Source: Sthenelais limicola (taxonomy: Eukaryota > Annelida > Polychaeta > Phyllodocida > Sigalionidae). Taken from it: 64,000 bases of DNA. Where the stretch lies: NCBI GenBank assembly GCA_942159475.1, contig OW804095.1, forward strand, positions 88,735,740 through 88,799,739, written 5' to 3'. Below are positions 1 to 8,211 of the stretch, piece by piece (position 1 is the first letter of the stretch; each line of letters begins with the position of its first letter). A program made the translations under genes and the position numbers. Under the pieces are notes generated by a model. It made no database searches, was not told the DNA's origin, and saw nothing but the letters and a program-made list of their open reading frames with translations.

Positions 1-3000
1 CTAAACAGCAATGAGGGATTAAACATTGATGAATTGTTTACAATTAGTATAGGTTTAATCCGTCTTCCTCGTGGCGGAGCTAGATTCTTTTTAAACTGTC
101 TTTTTGGTACTGACAATGATTTGAAAAGAAAACAAAGTTTGATTACAATTGTTAATCAGGATTTTATGTGCATGGCGCGTTCAATCGCTGTTAGCTGGGC
201 AAAGTATAATATGGTCAGCAATGAAGAGTTTGTAAATTTAGTTCGGACACACGGTATTGAGAACCTGGCTGTGATTGACAAAATTATGAGGGTGCAAAAA
301 GTACCATTATGGTATTATAACAAAGTTTGTGACAAGTCCAGGTCAAATCAGAAACAGTTAGCAGTAGCCATTTCTAATTTAGCCGGTGTTTCCATTAATG
401 TTCCATCCTCCCTTGCAGATATACCTTTATTTGAACAATGTTTAAATATGGATATAGCTGTTATTGGCGCCGGTGTGGGAAATAAGTTTATAAGAGTTCC
501 ACCACAAAATGGAAAAACCAATAAAGTCCTGTTTTTGTATTATATAGATGGTCAAAATGAGAATGAACTGGGACATTTCCATGCCATCAGTTCGATTTCA
601 GGGTTTTTTAATGTGAGTTACTTTTGTGAAACTTGTTTAAAACCCTTTTCCAGTAAGAAAAAACACAACTGTTATACTTATTGCGTTGTATGTAAAAGCA
701 AAGATTGTCGTGTACAAAATGAAAAGCAATGTTCTGTCTGTAACATGGTATGTCGCAATGATGAATGCTATGCAAGACATCAGACTAAAAAAATGAGAAA
801 GAGACCAAAACAAAATCTTTCAGAATGTGACATGTTTTGGAAGTGTCAACGATGTACAAAAGTAGTGGACAAAACAAAACGGTCAGTACATCTTCATAAA
901 TGTGGTGAGTGGTTTTGTAGAACTTGCAAGCAATACACAATAGGCCAGCATTTTTGCTACCACAGAGCTTTGAAATCGAACAATGATGGCATATTCAGTT
1001 ACATATTTTTTGATTTTGAATGTTCCCAAGACACAATGGGTGAGTGTAAGGAAGGCTACAAAACTGGTGATAAATGTTGTGACAATGGCTGTTCAAAATG
1101 TATGTTATGTTTAAACTGTAAAGACAGGCTATGCGGTACAAAACGTCACATTCCAAATTTTGTTGTGGCTCATACAGTTTGCAACAAGTGCCAGGACAGT
1201 CCAGTTTCGGAAAAATGTACGCATTGTGGAAAAAAGTGTGACCAATGCAAGGATGGTAAATTTTGTAACGAATGTGGTGATAGGGAAATTATTTTTTGGG
1301 GTGAGGGGACTTGTGAGCAATTTTGTAAATGGGCATTTCATAGGTCCAACAAGAATGCTACGTTATTTGCTCATAACATGAAAGCATATGATGGATATTT
1401 TTTATTGGAATATTTGATATCCAATGGAATGCGCCCTTCAGGTATCGTTTATAATGGGGCAAAAATTATGACATTTACAGTTCAACACGGTCTCAATATA
1501 AAAGTGCTGGATTCGTTAAATTTTCTACCCATGAAATTGGCATGTCTTCCAAAAGCATTTGGACTGACTGAACTTAAAAAGGGTTATTTTCCTCACTTTT
1601 TCAACACTAGTGAAAACCAAAATTATATCGGTCCCTTACCTGCCCCAGAATTTTATGGAGTAGACTATATGTTTACTCCGGAAAGGAATTCTTTTATACA
1701 GTGGCATAATGATTTAGTATTTCAAAATTACGTTTTTGATTTTAAAAACGAGATTAAAGAGTATTGTATTTCTGATGTTACTATTCTAAGAGAGGCATGC
1801 ATGTCATTTCGAAAACTTGTTTTGGATTGCTGTATTGATCCCACACAGCCATTACCCAATCAAAAAAACCAAAATGAAAATGAGGAAAAAGAAGAGGAAG
1901 AACAAGAAGAACAAGAAGAACAAGAACAAGAAGATGAAGGACAAGACGATAACGAACAAGAAAACCCAGTAAAAAAACCAAAAGTTGTAAATGGGATCGA
2001 TCCGTTTAAATGTACAACAATTGCCAGTCTTTGTATGTCTATTTTTAAGAATAAGTTTCTGGAAGAACGGTACAATGTCACAATTAAACATAAAAATAGT
2101 GGTGAATTACAAAATGTACAGGGAAAACAAAAAGGTGGAAAGTTGTATATTTTATTCAATGATGTTTGGACTTGCACCGGTGACATTGATTCTACATGGA
2201 TTGTAAAAAGTAAGCACTTTATTTCTTCCCCAATTGCCCAGATTCCTCCTTCGGGTTACTTTAGCATGTCAGGATATAGTAAAATAGCTATAGAATGGCT
2301 TGAATGGATGTCTCATTGTACTAAAAAATACATTCAGCACGCTTTAAATGCGGGTGAATTTGTAGTACCAGGTACACGATACAGACTGGACGGATATGAG
2401 GCTGAAAGTAAAACTTGCTTTTCATTTTTGGGATGTATCTGGCACGGATGTCCAAAATGTTTTAATGATAAAAACACAGAGGTCAAACACCCATATACAA
2501 ATCAAACTATGAGAGAGCTTTTGGCAATAACCATTGAAAGAATGAATCATTTAAAACAGCAGGGTTACAAATATGTTTCTATTTGGGAGTGTGACTTTAG
2601 AGAAAAGATCCGTCAAAATACACAAGGTGTGAATGACTATATTCAAACATTGTCAATTCCTGATAGATTAGACCCTAGGGATTCATTTTTTGGAGGACGT
2701 ACAAATGCTAGTAAGCTACATTATAAAATTGGAGAGGAAGAAAAAATCCACTATGTTGATTTTACTTCTTTATACCCGTTTGTCAACAAGTATAGTTCAT
2801 ATCCGCTGGGGCATCCTCAAATTATTACAAGCAATTTTAAATCCATGGAGAATTACTTTGGTATTGCTAAGATTGACATTTTACCTCCCAAAGGACTCTA
2901 CCACCCGGTGTTACCAACCAGATCCGGAGGTAAATTAAAATTTGCTTTATGTAAATATTGTTCGGAAGGAGAATATCAAAATGAGTGCAAGTGCTCTGAT

Positions 3001-4023
3001 GATAAAAGAATGCTGACAGGTACATGGTGTACACCCGAAATAAGCAAGGCTGTGGAGAAAGGATATGTTGTGCAAAAAGTATATGAAGTGTACCATTTTG
3101 AGCACACATCTCAATATAACAAACGAGTAAAAAAAGGGGGTCTTCTTTCGGAATACATTGATACATTTCTTAAGCTAAAGCAGCAGGCTAGTGGTTGGCC
3201 ATCATGGTGCGTGTCAGACATTCAAAAGGAGGAGTACATAGCTTTGTATGAAAGCAATGAAGGGATATGTCTCGATAAAAACAATATTCAAAAAAACCCA
3301 GGACTAAGAAGTCTGGCCAAGCTTATGTTAAACAGCTTTTGGGGTAAATATGCTCAAAGACTAAATCTGGGCGGTTCAACTCTTGTTAGTGATTCAGATA
3401 ATTGTAAATTTTTTGACATTCTTACAGATATCCGAAAGGATGTAACCGATTTCAACATATTATCCCCTAGTGTGATTGGGATAAGATCAAAATTCAAAAC
3501 AGACTTTATCCCTTCAGAGGCTAAAACAAATATTTTTATTGCCTCATTCACAACATGTTATGCGCGTTTAAAACTGTATGACGTATTGGATACAATAAAC
3601 CATAATGTATTGTACTATGACACAGATTCCGTAATCTATGTGTCCAAACCACATCATCCAGGTGTTCATGTGGGGGATTATTTGGGGGATCTCACGAATG
3701 AATTAAATGATGGAGATTACATTGTGGAATTTGTGTCGGCAGGGCCTAAAAACTATGCGTATGTAACACAACATGGTGATACTGTATGTAAGGTTAGAGG
3801 ATTTACTTTGAATCATCAAAACTCTGCCATTATTAACTATGAAAATATTAAAGACATTGTAACGGTAAACCCCGATAAAAAACTGACTGTAAAAAACAAT
3901 AAGATATGTCGAAACAAGATAAAACATGTTCTTTTTAACCGGGAGGAAAGCAAAATGTACAGAATGGTATACACAAAACGTGTGATTCAACCAAATCTAG
4001 ACACCCTTCCTTATGGTTATTAA
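1..4023 (+). CDS. polB: Protein-primed family B DNA polymerase (5' partial)
   Basis: Replicative polymerase of the Polinton, expected to copy the element by protein priming with 3'-5' proofreading. The frame is open from base 1, so the true start lies left of the window; no upstream start is visible. An N-terminal domain is followed by Cys/His-rich zinc-ribbon-like blocks (about 625-960 and 1075-1290). Exonuclease motifs follow: Exo I FDFEC near 1010, Exo II HNMKAYDG near 1370 and Exo III YCISDVT near 1761. Polymerase motif A is DFTSLYP at 2758, motif B KLMLNSFWGKYAQ near 3319, motif C YYDTDSV near 3613 and a KNYAY motif near 3748. A Glu/Gln-rich tract (about 1858-1965) sits between the Exo III region and the polymerase domain and comes from an imperfect GAAGAACAA repeat. 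All catalytic aspartates are present, so the enzyme looks functional. It converges on the capsid gene. Confidence 0.96.
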   Translation, partial: LNSNEGLNIDELFTISIGLIRLPRGGARFFLNCLFGTDNDLKRKQSLITIVNQDFMCMARSIAVSWAKYNMVSNEEFVNLVRTHGIENLAVIDKIMRVQKVPLWYYNKVCDKSRSNQKQLAVAISNLAGVSINVPSSLADIPLFEQCLNMDIAVIGAGVGNKFIRVPPQNGKTNKVLFLYYIDGQNENELGHFHAISSISGFFNVSYFCETCLKPFSSKKKHNCYTYCVVCKSKDCRVQNEKQCSVCNMVCRNDECYARHQTKKMRKRPKQNLSECDMFWKCQRCTKVVDKTKRSVHLHKCGEWFCRTCKQYTIGQHFCYHRALKSNNDGIFSYIFFDFECSQDTMGECKEGYKTGDKCCDNGCSKCMLCLNCKDRLCGTKRHIPNFVVAHTVCNKCQDSPVSEKCTHCGKKCDQCKDGKFCNECGDREIIFWGEGTCEQFCKWAFHRSNKNATLFAHNMKAYDGYFLLEYLISNGMRPSGIVYNGAKIMTFTVQHGLNIKVLDSLNFLPMKLACLPKAFGLTELKKGYFPHFFNTSENQNYIGPLPAPEFYGVDYMFTPERNSFIQWHNDLVFQNYVFDFKNEIKEYCISDVTILREACMSFRKLVLDCCIDPTQPLPNQKNQNENEEKEEEEQEEQEEQEQEDEGQDDNEQENPVKKPKVVNGIDPFKCTTIASLCMSIFKNKFLEERYNVTIKHKNSGELQNVQGKQKGGKLYILFNDVWTCTGDIDSTWIVKSKHFISSPIAQIPPSGYFSMSGYSKIAIEWLEWMSHCTKKYIQHALNAGEFVVPGTRYRLDGYEAESKTCFSFLGCIWHGCPKCFNDKNTEVKHPYTNQTMRELLAITIERMNHLKQQGYKYVSIWECDFREKIRQNTQGVNDYIQTLSIPDRLDPRDSFFGGRTNASKLHYKIGEEEKIHYVDFTSLYPFVNKYSSYPLGHPQIITSNFKSMENYFGIAKIDILPPKGLYHPVLPTRSGGKLKFALCKYCSEGEYQNECKCSDDKRMLTGTWCTPEISKAVEKGYVVQKVYEVYHFEHTSQYNKRVKKGGLLSEYIDTFLKLKQQASGWPSWCVSDIQKEEYIALYESNEGICLDKNNIQKNPGLRSLAKLMLNSFWGKYAQRLNLGGSTLVSDSDNCKFFDILTDIRKDVTDFNILSPSVIGIRSKFKTDFIPSEAKTNIFIASFTTCYARLKLYDVLDTINHNVLYYDTDSVIYVSKPHHPGVHVGDYLGDLTNELNDGDYIVEFVSAGPKNYAYVTQHGDTVCKVRGFTLNHQNSAIINYENIKDIVTVNPDKKLTVKNNKICRNKIKHVLFNREESKMYRMVYTKRVIQPNLDTLPYGY

Positions 4024-4046
4024 TAGTAATTGTATTAATGTAAAAC

Positions 4047-4052
4047 AATAAA
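4047..4052 (+). terminator. Poly(A) signal AATAAA after PolB
   Basis: A canonical AATAAA lies 24 bp after the PolB stop codon, in the 115-bp gap between two converging genes. It is a likely cleavage/polyadenylation signal for the rightward transcript. Confidence 0.6.
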
Positions 4053-4087
4053 AACGAGTAACACAATATAATTCTATTCTACTTTTT

Positions 4088-4123
4088 TTTATTCATTTTT
4101 CGTTCTAGTACAACTTATTTATT
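4088..4123 (-). terminator. Two poly(A) signals for the leftward capsid transcript
   Basis: On the minus strand AATAAA occurs at 4118-4123 and again at 4088-4093, 15 and 45 bp past the major capsid stop. They face the PolB signal, so leftward and rightward transcripts would end in the same short gap, with possible 3' overlap. Confidence 0.6.
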
Positions 4124-4138
4124 TTACAATATTGTCAC

Positions 4139-5449
4139 TTAGTTAATCTTTACATTTCTAGCTTCATCCAGTTCCAGCAAACCGGGAAAGTTGGCATATA
4201 CAATTAATGTGGCTGGTTCGCTAAGCGCTTCACTAAATTTAATTTCAAATCTTGTATGACCTTGCTTTAAAACATTACCATACGGTTCACAAGCATTTTG
4301 ACAAACATCAAAAACGTACAAACAGTTTCCTTTAGAATATTCATCTCTCTCAATATAGTTGCCTCTATTCGACATTACATCCCCTCCAAATAGGGTCAAG
4401 TACGCTGATGTGTAATTACCGGTCTTATAATTTGGCAAAAGGGGTTCTGAAGGTGTTGATTTCCCATCAATATAAAGTGCCACAAAGTTTGTATTAAAGT
4501 GCTGAAAATCAAAGGGATTGCTTCTATAATCTCCCATGTATGCCTTGGTACTAACGAGTCCACAAATCAAGCGGTTAGGGACTGTACCGTTATACAAATT
4601 TTCCAATGTTATTCCAAACTGTCCTTTTGGAATTCCATAAGCCTTAACATCGGTTCTTTCGTAATAGTAAAGGGCGGGTCCAGATTTAAGAGTGTTTGCG
4701 TGTGCAAGAACAATCTCTGGCCCCACATCTACCATACAAACCTTAAGCAAGGCTTCTTTAATTTCAATTTTATACTTTGTTGAAGTACTATTGCTCATTA
4801 GTTTAAATTCAGGGGAGCTCGGCCAAAATTTAAACCCTATCTGTACACCATTAAGTATACATCTGTTTTGTTGGCAAATGTCAATGTATACAGGGCCCTC
4901 CATGTCCACTTCTTGGCTCTTTGCAGTAAGTTGTGCTCTCTCGACAAGGCCTTCATTCCCTCCGCTGGCAGTTGGATTACTGTCATTTGGTGATCCTTTA
5001 TCTTTAATAAACAGCTGGGATCCTAAATGGGTTTCTTTGGCATCATATCCGTATCCTAAAAGTGTTTCTATATACGATTTATAAGGGTATCGGCTTGCAA
5101 CTTCCGGGGAAACCGTCTGTTGTTGGATGCTCACATCTACCTGCTGCCACATTGCCTGTAAAAATTGATTAACGGGTCCCACCTTGGAAGCATCAGGCAC
5201 AGGTTTTCCATCTCCGGCAACATATGAGGGTAAATCGGTACCTGTGGATGTTGTTATTTTAAATTTTACCTTAAGTTTGGTATTTTTCATGTCAATATAT
5301 CTCATACTGTTTGCGGGAATTAAAAATTCCAAAGCGCCATCGGAAACTAATTGTCCCACAGGTCTGTATTGTACCCATTCAATATTATTAATACCTGTGT
5401 CTGTCAAAGGCTTATAAAATAAAGCGAGCTTGGAATTATGTCCAGACAT
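4139..5449 (-). CDS. MCP: Major capsid protein, double jelly-roll (hexon-like)
   Basis: A 436-residue protein of the Polinton/adintovirus major capsid family, which forms the pseudo-hexameric shell units of the predicted virion. Supporting stretches are YIDMKNTKLKVKFKI (about residue 51), the block ALYYYERTDVKAYGIPKG, then NLYNGTVPNRLICGL, YMGDYRSNPFDFQHFN and the C-terminal RFEIKFSEALSEPATLIVY. These follow the usual order in this family. The length is at the short end for the family. The start ATG is one base after the stop of the core-like gene (TAACATG), so translation is probably coupled. It is the last gene of the integrase-penton-core-capsid unit. The frame is intact. Confidence 0.9.
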   Translation of the reverse strand: MSGHNSKLALFYKPLTDTGINNIEWVQYRPVGQLVSDGALEFLIPANSMRYIDMKNTKLKVKFKITTSTGTDLPSYVAGDGKPVPDASKVGPVNQFLQAMWQQVDVSIQQQTVSPEVASRYPYKSYIETLLGYGYDAKETHLGSQLFIKDKGSPNDSNPTASGGNEGLVERAQLTAKSQEVDMEGPVYIDICQQNRCILNGVQIGFKFWPSSPEFKLMSNSTSTKYKIEIKEALLKVCMVDVGPEIVLAHANTLKSGPALYYYERTDVKAYGIPKGQFGITLENLYNGTVPNRLICGLVSTKAYMGDYRSNPFDFQHFNTNFVALYIDGKSTPSEPLLPNYKTGNYTSAYLTLFGGDVMSNRGNYIERDEYSKGNCLYVFDVCQNACEPYGNVLKQGHTRFEIKFSEALSEPATLIVYANFPGLLELDEARNVKIN

Positions 5450-5450
5450 G

Positions 5451-5795
5451 TTACCAGGTTGATAACTTTTTCACGGGTGCTTTCTTGGTCTTCTTCCTCC
5501 CTGCTGTCTTTGTAGACTGACTCTTTTTCTTTTTGGGTGTACGTTTTATACCTTTTAAAGGAGAGGAACGTGTCCTTTTTTTACGTCGAGAGCCTGTACT
5601 AGTGGTAGTCTTTTTGGTGGGTCTTTTCTTTATCATTTTCTTCGCTCTGTTAACGGCTTGCTGGGTACGGCTAATAATGTTAAGCTTGACATTTCTTGAG
5701 GGGGTTGTATTAAGTCTCCAGTTTCCATTCCCATCAGGATATCCTTTTCCTTCCATCATATCTTTAAAATGTGTAGTCCAAATATTCCCACTCAT
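5451..5795 (-). CDS. Small basic core-like protein
   Basis: A 114-residue protein, strongly basic in its C-terminal two thirds: runs of Lys and Arg such as KKMIKKRPTKK, SRRKKRTRS and KRTPKKKK. The composition suggests DNA binding or condensation inside the capsid, like adenovirus core proteins or the basic proteins of other Polintons; this is inferred from composition and position, not from homology. The N-terminus (MSGNIWTTHF) is not basic. The frame is open nine codons further upstream, but only from GTG; the ATG at 5795 overlaps the penton stop as ATGA and is the likely start. The capsid gene begins one base after its stop. Confidence 0.7.
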   Translation of the reverse strand: MSGNIWTTHFKDMMEGKGYPDGNGNWRLNTTPSRNVKLNIISRTQQAVNRAKKMIKKRPTKKTTTSTGSRRKKRTRSSPLKGIKRTPKKKKSQSTKTAGRKKTKKAPVKKLSTW

Positions 5796-6199
5796 ATTTC
5801 CTTTTGGAGGTGAAGTGTACACGTTGTGTTCTCAGTACCTAATGAAACAGGATTCATTTCGGAATCCGTTATATAGATAGATATGTAGTGGATATAAGGG
5901 TTCTTGATACGGGGGCAAACATACGAATCAAAGTTTTTTACCATAAGTCCTTCTTCCCCAGGAATGTATTTTAATATGGGATGATATCCATTTCTTACGT
6001 ATGAATCTTCTACAATGTCGCACATAATGTACAAGTCTTTTTTGGATTTTGTTTCGCATTTTAAATCTCTGAGGGCACATGTCCAGCTTTGTCCTAGCCG
6101 TATTGCTTGTGGTAAACGTACAGTAAATTGTGATGATGTGTTGTCTGGAAAATACAGCGCTGAATCGGTATTGCACAGATATAAATAAATATCTTTCAT
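5792..6199 (-). CDS. Minor capsid protein, single jelly-roll (penton)
   Basis: A 135-residue protein. Its N-terminal part has the Polinton penton pattern: YLYL near the start, then YFPDNTSSQFTVRLPQAI and a WTCALRDLK strand, matching the family pattern of a short strand, a F-P-N-T stretch, a T-x-L-P-x-x-I stretch and a W-x-(V/C)-A-L strand. Family members form the pentamers at capsid vertices. This copy is short, so the C-terminal part may be reduced or diverged. The start overlaps the integrase stop as ATGA (6199-6196) and the stop overlaps the core-like start as ATGA (5795-5792). The position beside the major capsid gene supports the call. Confidence 0.8.
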   Translation of the reverse strand: MKDIYLYLCNTDSALYFPDNTSSQFTVRLPQAIRLGQSWTCALRDLKCETKSKKDLYIMCDIVEDSYVRNGYHPILKYIPGEEGLMVKNFDSYVCPRIKNPYIHYISIYITDSEMNPVSLGTENTTCTLHLQKEI

Positions 6200-7275
6200 T
6201 CTACAATGTCCCTTTCGTTAATCCAACTGTTGAATTTTTTTGGCCAGTGCTGCCATTTAATGAATACTTGTCTCACACCGTTTCTTACACGTCTTTTAAC
6301 AATCTTTTCAATGTTGAACAGGTCATCTGGATTGACTGTAACCTTCTGAAGCTGTTGGGTATAAAATGTTCCTTTTATAGGCTCATTGTCCCAGTCTTTT
6401 AAGTAGTAAACAGGAATACCATCTCTCATTTTTCGTTTTGTTACTTTAAATACCTCACCACTCCATTTTTGGTCATATTCACGTTCAAACTTGCCCCTGG
6501 TATATGCCATTCTAACATTGTCTCCCACGTTTAAGGTAAATGTTTGTTTTCTAAAGACTGGTTTACGCCTTCTATTGTATTGCAAATATCTCACTTCATT
6601 CTCATTGTCCTTTGTTACTTCCTGAGGGGAAATTCCCAAGCTTCTGTGAGGTGTGTGGTTATAGCTTTTCACAATGTCTTGCAACACATTTATATATCTC
6701 AATGTTTTGTTTCGAACCATATATCTGTAAAGCTTTGATTTAATTGTTTTTATCCCTCTCTCTGCATAATTTGCCTGTTTTTCATTGTTCGTGCTAAAGT
6801 GATGTATCCCCTGGTGGTTTAGAAATGTCTTCACTATGTGATTGTTGAATTCTCGACCCCCGTCTGTTCTTAGTACCTTTGGTTTTCTTCCTTTTTGGAA
6901 TATTATTTCGAATGCCTTTACTATTTCCTTGGCATATTTTGTTTTCAGGGGGTGTACCTGAATATGTCGACTGAATATATCTATCGTCAAAAGAATGTAC
7001 TTGTATCCTCCGTTGCTCTTGTGTAAAAGGCTCAGGTCGGCTAGGTCGGCATCCCATTGTGAGTCTAATCCTTCTACAATAACACGATTACGAGGAAAGT
7101 TGCGAACAATTTCTCTGTTAAGAGTATATGTTTCTTCCTTTTGCAATGCTTTTTTAACTTGTGATTTTGTAATGTTAATTCCTTCTTTTTTTGCGCCCTG
7201 ATATACCTTTCGTGGTCCTTGAAAACTGCCTGGTGCTGCAGGTGTGCTGTATTGTAGTTCCACCACTTCTTCCAT
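6196..7275 (-). CDS. INT: Retroviral-type DDE integrase with chromodomain
   Basis: A 359-residue integrase that inserts the element into host DNA. The catalytic core has Asp77 (DADLADL), Asp138 (RTDGGREF) and Glu172 (NYAERGIKTIK), with 33 residues between the last two, and the family stretch YNHTPHRSLGISP (about 218). A C-terminal SH3-like part (GDNVRMAYTRGKFEREYDQKW) is followed by a chromodomain over the last 40 residues (IEKIVKRRVRNG, FIKWQHWP, SWINERDI), which in related integrases directs insertion to marked chromatin. No zinc-binding HHCC motif is evident in the first 70 residues. The catalytic triad is complete. A TATA box lies 33 bp upstream of the ATG. The stop overlaps the penton start. 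Confidence 0.95.
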   Translation of the reverse strand: MEEVVELQYSTPAAPGSFQGPRKVYQGAKKEGINITKSQVKKALQKEETYTLNREIVRNFPRNRVIVEGLDSQWDADLADLSLLHKSNGGYKYILLTIDIFSRHIQVHPLKTKYAKEIVKAFEIIFQKGRKPKVLRTDGGREFNNHIVKTFLNHQGIHHFSTNNEKQANYAERGIKTIKSKLYRYMVRNKTLRYINVLQDIVKSYNHTPHRSLGISPQEVTKDNENEVRYLQYNRRRKPVFRKQTFTLNVGDNVRMAYTRGKFEREYDQKWSGEVFKVTKRKMRDGIPVYYLKDWDNEPIKGTFYTQQLQKVTVNPDDLFNIEKIVKRRVRNGVRQVFIKWQHWPKKFNSWINERDIVE

Positions 7276-7307
7276 AAAGGTAAATGACTAAAAATCAATG
7301 TGTGTCA

Positions 7308-7315
7308 TATATTTA
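7308..7315 (-). promoter_or_regulatory. TATA box for the integrase-penton-core-capsid unit
   Basis: On the minus strand the sequence TATAAATA sits 33 bp before the integrase ATG and overlaps the 3' end of the upstream gene. The spacing would give a very short leader. It is the only good TATA element before the four tightly linked genes downstream. Confidence 0.5.
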
Positions 7316-7831
7316 TATGTGTACCCACTTCATTGTTTTGGTCTTAACTGGAGGTCTCTTTATCCTGCATTTTTTGGAAGGGTTTATCCTTTGTCTTTGT
7401 AATGTGTCCCTATGTTCTCTATTTTCAACCAATAAAAGTGGAACATTGGAAGCGACCAGTCCTTCATGAAATTCGGTTCTTCCCACGGGTATAAAGTTTT
7501 TATATTCTCTCATAGCATCCTTTAATAGGTCAGCTATGTGGCTATTAGGTACTACTTTGCCTTTGTATATAATTTCTCCTTTGTCATTCCAGTTTAAAAT
7601 ATTTCCATTCTCAATATACGTCAATATAGCTCTACCTTTGGATTTATACATTTTAGGAATCGAGGTAAGGATCATATCTTTATCCAAACCCTCTTCTGGT
7701 ACAATATCCTCTAAAACAACCTGTTGTGTTGCAGTAATGGTATCCGTTTTTGGAGAGGGTACAAATTTCTGGCTGTTAGCTTTCATTCGTTCATATTTAT
7801 CAAAAGGGACTAAAACCATTTTCTGCGCCAT
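7313..7831 (-). CDS. Conserved Polinton protein of unknown function
   Basis: A 172-residue protein. The frame opens one codon earlier with GTG, but the ATG at 7831 shares its A with the upstream stop (TGATG) and is the likely start. The N-terminus MAQKMVLVPFDKYERM, a middle block with ILTYIENGNILNWNDKGEI, and a block DLLKDAMREYKNFIPVG followed by FHEGLVASNVPLLL resemble a protein found in many Polintons, often beside the capsid genes; its biochemical role is not established. The C-terminus is basic (KKCRIKRPPVKTKTMK). A structural or virion role is a guess from gene context. It probably shares a transcript with the small protein upstream. Confidence 0.65.
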   Translation of the reverse strand: MAQKMVLVPFDKYERMKANSQKFVPSPKTDTITATQQVVLEDIVPEEGLDKDMILTSIPKMYKSKGRAILTYIENGNILNWNDKGEIIYKGKVVPNSHIADLLKDAMREYKNFIPVGRTEFHEGLVASNVPLLLVENREHRDTLQRQRINPSKKCRIKRPPVKTKTMKWVHI

Positions 7832-8157
7832 CACGTAAGCAAATTTTTCAACACACCGATTACTGAAAGCAAAAGTAATTTTACCAGGCCGGGGTCCTTT
7901 TCAATATTTCTTTTCCTAGTGGTTATAGATTTTTTCGAATCGGCTATACCTTCAATTTTTCGCTGCTCGGGTTTTAGTTTCTTCTTATGTTGAGGCGATA
8001 TAGGAATATTACCTTGAAGAACATTTGCTCCTATTTCGCTAAGTACATTAACCTGTTCCTTGGTTAAAGACTTTAAAATAAGTTTAAATTGTTTTGGAGT
8101 TTGAACAGTTGTCAAAAACTCTATCAAACTTAAATTATTTTTCAAACGTTTACTCAT
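7831..8157 (-). CDS. Small Polinton protein, possible minor virion component
   Basis: A 108-residue protein from the ATG at 8157 (MSKRLKNNLSLIEFL). The frame is open to 8199, but only with a TTG start, which would fall too close to the TATA box at 8204-8211. It has a helical N-terminal part with an NVLQGNIPIS turn, a charged middle (KKKLKPEQRK) and a hydrophobic C-terminus (LVKLLLLSVIGVLKNLL) that could be amphipathic or membrane-active. The layout, an IL.GN.P.S core, then basic residues, then a hydrophobic tail, is shared by small proteins of other Polintons; an adenovirus pVI-like role has been suggested for such proteins but is not shown here. The stop overlaps the next start as TGATG. Confidence 0.65.
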   Translation of the reverse strand: MSKRLKNNLSLIEFLTTVQTPKQFKLILKSLTKEQVNVLSEIGANVLQGNIPISPQHKKKLKPEQRKIEGIADSKKSITTRKRNIEKDPGLVKLLLLSVIGVLKNLLT

Positions 8158-8203
8158 GTCGAACTTTGCATTCAAAGTGAATGCCAGAATATCAAGCAAA
8201 GGT

Positions 8204-8211
8204 CTTTTATA
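8204..8211 (-). promoter_or_regulatory. TATA box for the small protein / unknown protein pair
   Basis: A consensus TATAAAAG on the minus strand overlaps the last codons of the ATPase gene, 46 bp before the ATG at 8157. Initiation about 30 bp downstream would fall near 8175, which excludes the longer TTG-started frame and supports the ATG at 8157. Confidence 0.6.

Noticed and set aside
1129..2206. Alternative frames inside the polymerase gene, including Phe/Leu-rich ones opposite the acidic insert
   Set aside because: Shadows of the PolB frame and of the GAAGAACAA repeat.
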